From CAVSVP01 sp963731125 (GTDB lineage: Bacteria > Pseudomonadota > Gammaproteobacteria > Competibacterales > Competibacteraceae): 64,000 bases of DNA. The translations under genes were made by a program, and so were the position numbers. The notes beneath the pieces are model-generated. The model did not search any database and had not been told where the DNA came from. It saw only the letters and a program-made list of their open reading frames with translations. Each line of letters opens with the position of its first letter. Position 1 is the stretch's first letter. Of the stretch, positions 18,157-25,963 are shown one piece after another. The DNA is taken from the NCBI GenBank assembly GCA_963731125.1, contig CAVSVP010000031.1, forward strand, positions 57,342 to 121,341. Direction: 5' to 3'.

Positions 18157-19117
18157 CGTCTCTCACCTTCACCCCCTCAATTGACAGTTTACGCTTTCTG
18201 TGGGACGACATCTATCCTGCCATAGGGGGCTGACCGCCGATGGTCTCTATCCCTACCAGGGTTTTTTCGAGATCTGCCAGGCCCACGGCTGGGCTTTTAT
18301 CCTGACCTTCAACGACGGCAATCTGCCCAGCGTTTGGGCGGAGGTGCGGGCGTTGCGGGCGCTTAACCCGGGCCAGCATCGCTGCGAGCGACGCCACCAG
18401 GGTCAAGCGCTGATCGAACAAGACTTTCGCTGGGTGACCAACCTCGACTATCACGGCCATCGGCTGCAGTGGCTAGAATGCCAGGAAACGGTCCATCACC
18501 GGCAGCGCGATGAGTCCACCCCCCATCGCTTTGTGCACCTGACCCCCTGGAGGTGACCGCGACCACCGTCGCCGTGTTGAGTCGCACCGGACGCTGGCGC
18601 TGGAAGATCGAGAACGAAGGCTTCAATATTCAGAAGCATCAGGGCTACGCCTGGCAGCACAAGTATGCACGGGTCAACTGGCAGGCGGCCAAAATATTAT
18701 TATCAATGCCTACAAATCGGCCATTTGATCAATCAGTTGATGATCCTGAGCACGGCCTTTCAGCCCCTGCTCCAGGGCAAAATCACCCGCTACCATATCT
18801 GTGGCAGACGATGATGGCGTTTCTCCTGTACGGCCATCTGCGCCGTTCCACCCTCAAGCAACTCACCCAACGCCGCTTTCAGATGCGCTTCACCTAACCC
18901 CGCTTGGAGATTGCCTGCTCCGAGATTCAGGCCTCACTCTTCAGACCTCAGGAGATTGCCCCACAGCCCAAACCAAAATCGTAACCACGGTCGACTTCGG
19001 CAACGACAACCGCCGCCCTTGGCGGCGGTTGCGGGCCAGGAGCACAGGCCAGGTGCGCCCCGCGATCAACCACACTCTCACTTCGGTTTAAACTGGGGGT
19101 GACGCTCTGAATTGCTG

Positions 19118-19125
19118 GGATTAGA
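19118..19125. repeat. Shared 8-bp target repeat between two element A copies
   Basis: GGATTAGA is the right target copy of element A copy 1 and the left one of copy 2. It also occurs at 14456-14463 and 22951-22958, so the two elements stand in perfect tandem at one site. Confidence 0.85.
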
Positions 19126-19382
19126 CAGCGATTCAGAGCATTGATAAAAAATAATTAAAATCAACGCGTTAAACTATAATCTAAAAAATATTTTTCCGGC
19201 TATTTGGCGCCGTTAGGGGGCTCCGTTGAGGCGTTGAAGGCGGTATCATAGAGCTTTTTTGGTCCAAGCGGAGGCCCTATGAAGAAGCGCGCCAACGCTC
19301 GCCTTCAACGCCAGCAGCAAAAGAAAGCACGCCCCGCCACCCGGCGTCAAGCGAACAAGCGGTTAACTGCTCCGGCCAAGAG

Positions 19383-19535
19383 TAGGGCGTCTAAATCGGC
19401 CAATTTGCTTTAATCACTTTTTGGACCTCGCTGATTGGTTCCAAACCCAGCGTGAATCGGTGTCATAGCGATATTCTCAGGGTCCAAAAACCGGGCAACG
19501 AATTTGGCCTAAAGATGGCGTTTTTAGACACCCTA
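19383..19535. mobile_element. MITE-2, 153 bp with 9-bp target duplication
   Basis: The ends are TAGGGCGTCTAAA (19383) and TTTAGACACCCTA (to 19535), inverted repeats with one mismatch. GGCCAAGAG is duplicated at 19374-19382 and 19536-19544. It has no coding capacity. It was inserted in the 5' part of the element A copy 2 transposase gene. I do not recognise the autonomous partner. Confidence 0.85.
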
Positions 19536-19790
19536 GGCCAAGAGCCAGGGTAAGACGATGGTGTGTGAGTTGTTCAAGACGATCCACCATTTTTTCCCAG
19601 ACTTGAGGTATAGGAATTTCAAAGTACTTCTCGCCAACGGTGGATGGCAAGAGGCGAGGCGGTTTCCATTGACTGAACTCAGAGCAGAGCGTTGAGTAGG
19701 TAAAAATCAGGGCTAAAGACGATCAAAAGCCACGCAAAGCAAGCCCATCGGCTGCTGAGGCGACATGGAGACGGATTGATCCTGTGGTAT

Positions 19791-20975
19791 CTACGCCAGA
19801 GGCTCAAACGGGATGGGTTTCATCCGAGCCAGGTGTTGGTGATAGGGCTGCAGTTGCTGCGATGAGAGGCCGATAACAACGCCGGTTAATCGCAGCGGGG
19901 ATTGACAGAGAATGCACTGCAAGGGGTCGAGGCCAAAGCTTTGCTGAAGCAGCGTTGGGTACCGAATGGGAATCATCGGTTTTTCCGGTTGCTCGAGTAA
20001 CTGGTAGACCTTGGGGAGTAGCGTCGAGCGAACCCGATGGGCCAGGAAGCCGTAATAGCGGAGCATCCGAAAGCCTTTGTCGGGAATATGCTGGACAAAA
20101 CGTTTGATGAACGCCTCAGCGTCGAAGGTGGCCGTTTGATGGCGTTGGGTGGTATGGTTCAGGTAGGCAAAGACCACGGTATTGCCATCGTAGTGCTTGA
20201 GGCGAGATAGGGCAAGCGGTGGGCGTTTGAGGTAACGGCCAAGGTAGTTGACGTTGCGCTGAGGATGATGATGGGGCTTGGCGAAATGCACGATCCAGGC
20301 TTTGCGATAATGGGAATCGAGCCAACGGTTCCAGTCAGCCAGCGTTGGGCAGGCGGCTTGCAGTCTCGGCGGCAGCACCAGTTCGCCGCGGGCATAGGTT
20401 TGCCGCAACAGTGTGATAATCGCGTAGCGCCACCTCGGCATAATCAGATGCCGTGGAAAGTAGAGCGGCTTCCACGCCTGGTGATCGTCGGTGAGCCCAC
20501 CGCGGGTGACCGACAGATGCACATGCGGGTGCCATTTGAGATCCCGCCCGACGGTGTGAAGCGCGGTGAAGATCCCGGGCAGACAGTGTTTTTGGCGGGC
20601 CGCGGTTTGGACCGTCTTCGCCGCCAGGGGACTGAGCTGGGTCAGCAAAGCGCGGTTGTATTGAAACAAGATCCAGAGCTGAGAAGGTATCGTGAAGGTC
20701 AGATGTTGCCACGCGGTGTGGGGTAAGACCGCTTGCTGCGTTGCGATCCACTGATCGGTGGCTTTCTTGCCGCAGGTGGGGCAAAACCGGCTTTTACAGC
20801 GGAACGCAATTTTCTTGGTATGAAGACAGGCGCTATGGCTACAGTGATACAGTGCATAGCCACGGATCAACAGTCCACAGCTCAACAGACTGATGATGTT
20901 TTCAACAATTGCCGGCCGCAGCCGTGCTTGGTACTTTTCGTAAAAACGCCACCACAACTGGCCGTTACAAAACAA
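19791..20975 (-). CDS. IS91-family Y2 rolling-circle transposase
   Basis: The 394-residue protein has an N-terminal zinc-binding region with paired cysteines (HCSHSACLHTKKIAF, then RFCPTCGKK, residues about 43-70). HPHVHLSVTRGG near residue 148 holds the HUH motif of relaxase-type nucleases. NYLGRYLKRPPLALS near residue 235 includes the catalytic Tyr, and a C-terminal CILC pair follows. IS91 transposases nick and unwind single strands and replicate by rolling circle, and can carry flanking genes on one-ended events. The gene looks complete. Confidence 0.92.
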   Translation of the reverse strand: MFCNGQLWWRFYEKYQARLRPAIVENIISLLSCGLLIRGYALYHCSHSACLHTKKIAFRCKSRFCPTCGKKATDQWIATQQAVLPHTAWQHLTFTIPSQLWILFQYNRALLTQLSPLAAKTVQTAARQKHCLPGIFTALHTVGRDLKWHPHVHLSVTRGGLTDDHQAWKPLYFPRHLIMPRWRYAIITLLRQTYARGELVLPPRLQAACPTLADWNRWLDSHYRKAWIVHFAKPHHHPQRNVNYLGRYLKRPPLALSRLKHYDGNTVVFAYLNHTTQRHQTATFDAEAFIKRFVQHIPDKGFRMLRYYGFLAHRVRSTLLPKVYQLLEQPEKPMIPIRYPTLLQQSFGLDPLQCILCQSPLRLTGVVIGLSSQQLQPYHQHLARMKPIPFEPLA

Positions 20976-21069
20976 CTTTTTAATGGGGGAGGGAGGACGA
21001 ATAGGGGGTAGCCTCGGTCAAGGGATAACGTTGGGCACTAGTTTAACGGTTTTGAAGCCAACGATAAAC

Positions 21070-21285
21070 TCAATGCGTGAGCGTGGCTTCGGTCAGTTGA
21101 GTTTGCCCGCGTTCGCTCAGGTAGACTTCCTCCAGGCTCCGCTCACCACCGTCAGGACAGATAATGGGTTTTTCGAAGCGGGGGCGTAAAGTGTGCTCAT
21201 CCAGGTTAATTTGGCCTACATCGCCGTCAAACGGCTGCTGACACTGGCGACATGCGAAGTTAATGATCAGGTGATGCTCCTCCAA
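21070..21285 (-). CDS. Small IS91-associated zinc-finger-like ORF
   Basis: A 71-residue frame inside the IS91-type element, upstream of the transposase in the same direction. It contains NFACRQCQQPFDGDVG and IICPDGGERSL, so CxxC plus a later Cys could bind a metal. It resembles no family I can name. It may be an accessory ORF of the element or the tail of a captured gene. An overlapping plus-strand frame is less convincing. Confidence 0.4.
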   Translation of the reverse strand: MEEHHLIINFACRQCQQPFDGDVGQINLDEHTLRPRFEKPIICPDGGERSLEEVYLSERGQTQLTEATLTH

Positions 21286-21555
21286 GGGGTTTCAGGCCAG
21301 TGACCTCTCACTGCTATGGTAAAGCGACGGAGCCTGTCGCTAAACCACGGCGTTAAGAAGTCGCCGACGAAGTCGGCCTAACTTGTTCGAACAGCTCCGG
21401 CACATCGAAGACTGCCGGCGTCGATCGGACTATGCGTTGAGTGAAATGCGGATGGCGGCCATCGCGCTGTTCCTGTTTCAACAAGGCTCGCGGAATGCGT
21501 TCAACAACCTGCGCCAGGAGGCGAAGTTCGAGAAACACTACCGTCGGCTGTTTAA

Positions 21556-21645
21556 GAGGCTGTTGGAAAACCCCTGATCGAACGATTTCGGAGCATTTTA
21601 AATCAACGCATTAGCTTGCGCGCCAGGGTATTTTCCAACAGCCTC
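21556..21645. mobile_element. MITE-3 copy 1, 90 bp, IS5-like ends
   Basis: The ends are perfect 15-bp inverted repeats, GAGGCTGTTGGAAAA and TTTTCCAACAGCCTC. TAA flanks both sides (21553-21555 and 21646-21648), fitting the TNA target known for the IS1031 group of IS5. No ORF. The second copy, in inverse orientation, is at 59152-59241. Confidence 0.85.
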
Positions 21646-22958
21646 TAAGCTCCGGCTGCCGCACCTGGACACGGTGCACCGGGTGCTGTGTCGGTTGCCT
21701 GACGAGCCGCTGGAGCGGCTCAAGCAGTGGTTGGTGAAAACCCTGCTGGAGAAGAAAGCGCTGCACAAATACCGCCTGTTGGGCCAGTATTTTGTGGTGG
21801 CCATCGACGCCACCGGCACGATGAGCTGTGCCGACCCGCATTGCGAACAGTGCCTGCATCAGACCTCGAAGACCGGCAAAACCACTTACTTTCATAACGG
21901 GTTGGAGGCCAAATTGATCACCCCCAACGGCTTTGCCATTTCGCTGGCCACGGAGTGGATCGCCAACCCGGTGGGCGAGTATCAAAAACAGGCTTGCGAG
22001 CGCCAGGCGTTCGGGCGCCTGGCGGCCACGCTCAAGCAACTCTACCCGCGCCTGCCGATCTGTCTGACCGCCGACGGGCTCTATCCCTACCAGGGCTTTT
22101 TCGATGCCTGCCGCGCCAACCACTGGGCCTTTCTCCTGACCTTCCAAGACGGCAACCTCCCCAGCGTCTGGGAGGAAGTGCAGGCATTGCGTCCGCTCAG
22201 CCCGGGCCAACACCGTCACGAGCGGCGCGTCCGAGGCGCGGAGTTGATCGAGCAGGCGTTTGCGTGGGTCACCGACATCGACTATCACGGCCATCGGCTC
22301 CAGTGGCTCGACTGTCTCGAGACGATCAGTCACCTTAAGCGCGGTGAGCAACCCGTCACCCGCTTCGTTCACCTGACCAACCTCGCCGTCACCGCCGCCA
22401 CGGTCGTCGGGCTCAGCGCCACCGGGCGCCTGCGTTGGAAGATCGAAACCGAAGGGTTCAACACCCAGAAAACCCTCGGCTATGCCCTGCAACACCAGTC
22501 TGCGCGCGGCAACTGGCAGGCGGCAAAAAATTACTATCAGTGCCTGCAGATCGGTCATCTCATCAATCAGTTGAGGGTCCTGAGCACCACCTTCGCGCCC
22601 CTGTGGCAGGGCAAGACCACCCTCCGTCATCGGTGGCGCACGATGATCGCCTTCCTCCTTTACGGTCGGTTGCGCTGCTCAACCCTCGACGCCCTAGCCC
22701 AGCGGCGCTTCCAGGTGCGCTTCACGTAATCTCGACAGGAGACGCCTGCTCCGTAATTCAGGTTAACCCCTCGGCCCCGGGAGATCGCCTCACGCCCAAC
22801 CTCACACCACTTGATCCCCTAACCTCGCTGGTTCAACCCACACCGCCCTCCGGGTCAGCGTTGGCGAGCAAGGAGTACCGCCAAGTTGCGCCCAGTGTTT
22901 GACAACCGGCTAACTTGGACCCCAACAGGCAGTGACGTTCTGAATCGCTGGGATTAGA

Positions 22959-24147
22959 CTTACCACCTATCAGTTTCTCATCACCATAGAGAAGGGTGGC
23001 AAAGGCTGCATGGTTTGTAGCCGCCTGAGTAATAAACGGAGGCCCCGTTGAAACCAGGAAAGCAGGCTACGTCTGACTTTTTTGATGCGCCAATGATCTG
23101 GATTGCTCTCGGCTTGGGCTTTTTTTCGAGGACCGTTGGATGAGACAAGGCGTCGTGGCGCCCTGCCGTCACACACCAGTACATGGCCAGTGTCATGATG
23201 AGGAGCAGCCGATCGAGGCGATCGGAATCCTGTAGTTGGGTCTCTTCCAGCGCAAAACCGCGACTCTTGAAATCTGAAAAGGTCGGTTCAATCGCCCAGC
23301 GTACCCCATAATCCAACACGGCCGCCCGGCAGGGTGTGCAATCCATCGCGATGATCCACGGTTCGGGATGACCGGCTTCGTGCAACACGCCGACGTGGGT
23401 CGGCACACCCTGTTCAAACAGGTGGACGTTGGGCACATAGCGCTCGCTCACACCAGCGGCCAGATCCCCCGTCGTCTGGACGTCACCGACGCCGATATCC
23501 ACGCTCAGATTACCCTTCAAGCGCAGCCGGTAGTGCCAACCGTGGCGGTGCAGCCAGTCAAACAACGCCGCCGATGGATAAAAACGGTCGGCCAACAACA
23601 TCACCGCTGCCCCAGTCGGTAGCCACTCGCGTACGCGGTCCAGTAACACCCGCTGCGCCGCAAAACCGATGTTCGCCGCCCCCGCTTCCACCCACCAGGC
23701 CAACGGCAGCGAGCGATCCCCCACCCGCACGCTAAGCATCAACACCGCAAACCGATCGCCTAAGTCGGTTTGGTCCATGCTCAGCAGCACCGTCTGCCCG
23801 TGAGCGGCCGCCTCCTCGAGCATCGCGCGGGCAAACGGCTCCAGAATCGCTGCGCTCTCTAGCCGCGGATTCTTTAACAGCCGCCGTAGCCATTGCTCCC
23901 GCATGTCCTGGCGCTCGGTCGCCAACGGCAACACGTTCGCCAATTCCGCCGTATTCGGCGTGCGGACCTCGAGCATCGCCCCTACCGCCAGCGATAGCTT
24001 CTTTACCACCGTCTTACGCAGCTTCGGTAAGGCGTCTTTTAGCCCCCGTTCCACTTCCTCCGCCAATCTTTTGACAGTCCCCATCAGCCCCTCCTAATTA
24101 TAGTTGCTTGGTTGCGGTAGTTTATCTCAAAACTGATAGGTGTTAAG
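22959..24147 (-). mobile_element. IS4-type element, copy 2 (intact)
   Basis: The inverted ends are CTTACCACCTATCAGTTT and AAACTGATAGGTGTTAAG. GGGATTAGA is present on both sides (22950-22958 and about 24148-24156). It inserted exactly at the target repeat to the right of element A copy 2. Confidence 0.85.
22981..24084 (-). CDS. IS4-type transposase, intact copy
   Basis: The 367-residue DDE transposase opens MGTVKRLAEEVERGLKDALP. It has Asp in LLSMDQTDLGDRF (about residue 103), Asp in VMLLADRFYPS (about residue 165) and Glu in WAIEPTFSDFKSRGFALEET (about residue 265). The last contains the Y/F-(2)-R-(3)-E-(6)-K-like region of the IS4 group. The C-terminus runs almost to the left terminal repeat. 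It is the likely source of the dead copy at 14725-15827. Confidence 0.9.
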   Translation of the reverse strand: MGTVKRLAEEVERGLKDALPKLRKTVVKKLSLAVGAMLEVRTPNTAELANVLPLATERQDMREQWLRRLLKNPRLESAAILEPFARAMLEEAAAHGQTVLLSMDQTDLGDRFAVLMLSVRVGDRSLPLAWWVEAGAANIGFAAQRVLLDRVREWLPTGAAVMLLADRFYPSAALFDWLHRHGWHYRLRLKGNLSVDIGVGDVQTTGDLAAGVSERYVPNVHLFEQGVPTHVGVLHEAGHPEPWIIAMDCTPCRAAVLDYGVRWAIEPTFSDFKSRGFALEETQLQDSDRLDRLLLIMTLAMYWCVTAGRHDALSHPTVLEKKPKPRAIQIIGASKKSDVACFPGFNGASVYYSGGYKPCSLCHPSLW

Positions 24148-24164
24148 GGGATTAGACGAGGATA

Positions 24165-24193
24165 TTGACGTCGTTGCTTTTCCTACCTACTAT
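24165..24193 (+). promoter_or_regulatory. tRNA-Val promoter
   Basis: TTGACG (24165-24170), a 17-bp spacer and TACTAT (24188-24193) form a near-consensus sigma-70 promoter ending 14 bp before the tRNA. The IS4-type element ends only about 18 bp upstream of the -35 box. Confidence 0.75.
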
Positions 24194-24207
24194 ACGAAGA
24201 CTTATTT

Positions 24208-24282
24208 GGGCGATTAGCTCAGCGGGAGAGCACTGCCTTCACACGGCAGGGGTCGCTGGTTCAATCCCAGCATCGCCCACCA
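24208..24282 (+). tRNA. tRNA-Val (anticodon CAC)
   Basis: The acceptor GGGCGAT pairs with ATCGCCC. The D-arm is TAGCTCAGCGGGAGAGCA. The anticodon arm is CTGCC-TTCACAC-GGCAG with CAC at 34-36. The T-arm is CGCTGGTTCAATCCCAGC, and the CCA is encoded. It is directly preceded by a good promoter. Confidence 0.96.
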
Positions 24283-24451
24283 TATGAATCAATGACTTAT
24301 ACTGCATTCTCTCCTACTGCTTTTTATGCGTAAGTGCATGGTAAGTGCAAAATGCATAAATTGAGAGGCATTAAAGCACTTGTCGATAAGCTACCCGCTG
24401 TGAATGTAACTTTTATTCTTCGTGCATTACATCTTGGGTAACGCGTTTCAG

Positions 24452-25003
24452 CTACCGGCTTTTCCAGCTACCACTAGAGCGGTTTGGCTCAGCCCAATCT
24501 CCAACGAGCGGCAAGCCAGCCTCGTTACGCCGTTGTCGTTGAGCCTTGCGACGTTCTTGCTCCAATTTTCGCTGCTTCGCCTCCAGTTCGCGTTGCTGAG
24601 CCTGCGTAGCATCAAACTGCTGCTGCAACTGCTGGTACCGAGCTTGGATTGCAGCCTCCTGCTCTGTCTTGCTCCCACGGCGTCGGGTATGGGTTTGAAA
24701 GGCCTTGAACCTGGCAATCTCTGAACGAAGCTGCTGATTCTCCTGCCGTAGTGCACGTACCTCTGCTTCAAGGCTAGGAATGCGGGATATGCCGTCTTTG
24801 CGGGAGATAATATCCGCCAGTGTCTCGGCAATCTGCTTGGACAAGATATGCCTCCCAGGAGTGCCTCCAGCTTTCTTAACAATTCGATCGCGAAGTCTAG
24901 CTGGCAGGGCCCATTGCACCAGCACTTGGCCTGACGCCTTCTGCTTTTCGCGGGTTTTTCGCGTGGCTAGGGTGCCCATGCTTGGATTTTGAACTCGTTT
25001 CAC
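24452..25003 (-). CDS. Coiled-coil protein of unknown function
   Basis: The 183-residue product has a basic N-terminal region (TRKTREKQKASGQVLVQW, then LPARLRDRIVKKAGGTPGRH) that could be a DNA-binding domain. A long coiled coil follows, from about residue 75 to 165, rich in Glu, Gln and Arg (LEAEVRALRQENQQLRSEI, then QRELEAKQRKLEQERRKAQR). This resembles KfrA-like or plasmid/phage DNA-binding coiled coils in layout only. The start is uncertain: GTG 25003, or ATG 24979 eight codons in. It lies downstream of tRNA-Val, a common integration site, and may be a leftover of an integrated element. Confidence 0.55.
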   Translation of the reverse strand: MKRVQNPSMGTLATRKTREKQKASGQVLVQWALPARLRDRIVKKAGGTPGRHILSKQIAETLADIISRKDGISRIPSLEAEVRALRQENQQLRSEIARFKAFQTHTRRRGSKTEQEAAIQARYQQLQQQFDATQAQQRELEAKQRKLEQERRKAQRQRRNEAGLPLVGDWAEPNRSSGSWKSR

Positions 25004-25560
25004 CGTAACAAAAGCATTAGAATATTAATGATTACTAATGTAATGACTACTAAACTGTAGCCGTGTTTCCAAGTTGTGAGGCCAAATCGTTGCAATACGG
25101 CGTGTTTACTAGCGTAACATGGAGTAGGGAGTGGGTGAGGTTACATGGAAAAGCGGCTTGTTAGCTGACTTACATAATCGGCAAATTCGACTCCTGAATG
25201 ACGATGGCTAGAGCCAACATGTGACCCAGGGTTAATAATGAACAGTGTGTGACGGTTGGTCAAGTCAACGCTTTGACACATCCGATGAATCTAAAAATAA
25301 GTCTAAACTCAGGCTGATCTGCCCATTGAGGAAGTTAAAAATCATGCGTAGCACGCTTTCCCGCTTACAACAGGCCTCAGTTTAGTATGTAGATAGCCGC
25401 CATAAACTACTCAGACTCTTCTGCTCCCGTTTTTCATGATCATGTGAAAATGATGGGTAGTAAGTATACCGGCCATTACGTCTGGATTCTGACGGAATAA
25501 GTGGATTAGGGATTAGCTGTTTCGGTTGTTTGTGGCCATTCCGAGTCTGTAGGCCCCTAC
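25004..25560. other. Gene-less stretch upstream of the IS110 element
   Basis: No ORF, tRNA or clear repeat is visible. Its right part may already belong to the IS110-type element, whose left boundary I cannot place. Confidence 0.4.
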
Positions 25561-25599
25561 AAATGGAAGATTTTGTCTAGGACGCTTATTAGCCCCACG

Positions 25600-25950
25600 A
25601 GGTTGGGATGACGCAGGAACTCTGATAACAACCTCATGGTTGGCCACGGTGGTTTCAGTGGTGATAGCGACGGTTGGAGAGGATTGGAGGTCGTTGTGAC
25701 CCCCAATCCATGGTTTGATGGAACGTGGACGAATTGAGGTAAATGTTGGGGTTCGCGTTGCTCACCCCAACCTTGTATTTTGAAGCGTGTGGTGATTAGC
25801 TACCACCACACGGGACCCGGAGAGGTTGTCCCCAACCGAAGACCTTGAGTCTGCTGTGTAGATAACCCCCCGTGGTACCCACCGGTAGCCGTGACGGTTG
25901 AACGGTATCCGAGCCTTCAAGGCTGTATGAACAAGGTTAGCCTGCGACCG
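25600..25950 (+). ncRNA. Candidate IS110 bridge RNA region
   Basis: The leader between the presumed left end and the transposase has several hairpins. GTTGGGGT/ACCCCAAC is at 25745-25771, GTGTGGTG/CACCACAC at 25787-25811, and GGTTG/CAACC at 25824-25837. There is no ORF. IS110-group elements are known to express a bispecific bridge RNA from this position. The exact ends and guide loops cannot be set without the target junctions. Confidence 0.5.
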
Positions 25951-25963
25951 GAGGGACAAGCGT

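Larger units (their letters stand above)
16562..18229 (-). mobile_element. IS3-family element, copy 1 (intact)
   Basis: The ends share an imperfect terminal repeat: G(T/G)CA(A/G)GATAG(T/A)TGTCGTC, read inward from both sides. CTGAC flanks it on the left (16557-16561) and right (18230-18234), a 5-bp target duplication inside the element A transposase. It contains orfA and orfB, with a slippery A8 run for -1 frameshifting. A nearly identical truncated copy lies at 57983-59151. Confidence 0.88.
14614..18897 (+). pseudogene. Element A transposase, copy 1, interrupted and frameshifted
   Basis: The gene starts at ATG 14614 after GAGGAGG with MKKRAN and a basic leader. It is cut at KKRFT by the IS4-type insertion and resumes at 15890 (APQSRGEAMVYELFKTIHPF). 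It runs to LPICL, is cut by the IS3-family element at 16561, and resumes at 18230 (TADGLYPYQGFF). DDE-type residues are recognisable: Asp in AIDATGT, Asp in TADGLYPY and Glu in WKIENEGFN. Beyond the insertions there are real frameshifts, near 18545 (after RFVHLT) and near 18700 (after NWQAAK), so it would be dead even without the insertions. The intact region for comparison is in copy 2. Confidence 0.85.
14464..19117. mobile_element. Element A, copy 1 (carries IS4-type and IS3-family insertions)
   Basis: The left end CAGCGATTCAGAG is at 14464 and the right end CTCTGAATTGCTG stops at 19117, its inverse with one mismatch. The 8-bp repeat GGATTAGA lies on both sides (14456-14463 and 19118-19125). 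The element's DNA is broken by an IS4-type element at 14703-15889 and an IS3-family element at 16562-18229. Removing these and one target copy each rejoins the transposase gene. The native length would be about 1.8 kb. The family is not assigned: 8-bp duplication and a DDE transposase are compatible with an ISAs1/IS4-like group. Confidence 0.85.
19606..21385 (-). mobile_element. IS91-type rolling-circle element
   Basis: The insertion lies precisely between CAGACTTG and TTCGAAC of element A, judged against copy 3 at 44500 where the two are joined. There is no target duplication. On the minus strand the transposase-downstream end is directly followed by CAAG, one of the target tetranucleotides known for IS91. 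The opposite end carries a small hairpin (GCCGAC-GAA-GTCGGC, about 21363-21377). Confidence 0.8.
19279..22729 (+). pseudogene. Element A transposase, copy 2, split by three insertions
   Basis: It starts at ATG 19279 after GGAGG. MITE-2 sits in the basic leader, the IS91-type element after FFPDL (19605), and MITE-3 after YRRLFK (21555). From 21649 the frame runs uninterrupted to 22729. It contains LPHLDTVHRVLCRLPDEPLE, the Asp of AIDATGTM, a Cys cluster (DPHCEQCLHQT), the Asp of TADGLYPYQGFF and the Glu of WKIETEGFNTQK. This uninterrupted part is the best reference for the family in this window. The Cys cluster suggests a small metal-binding insert in the catalytic domain. Confidence 0.88.
19126..22950. 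mobile_element. Element A, copy 2 (carries two MITEs and an IS91-type element)
   Basis: The left end CAGCGATTCAGAGC starts at 19126 and the right end TCTGAATCGCTG stops at 22950. GGATTAGA flanks both sides. Inside are MITE-2 (19383-19535), an IS91-type element (19606-21385) and MITE-3 (21556-21645). Apart from these the transposase frame is intact, so this copy was probably active until recently. Confidence 0.85.
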
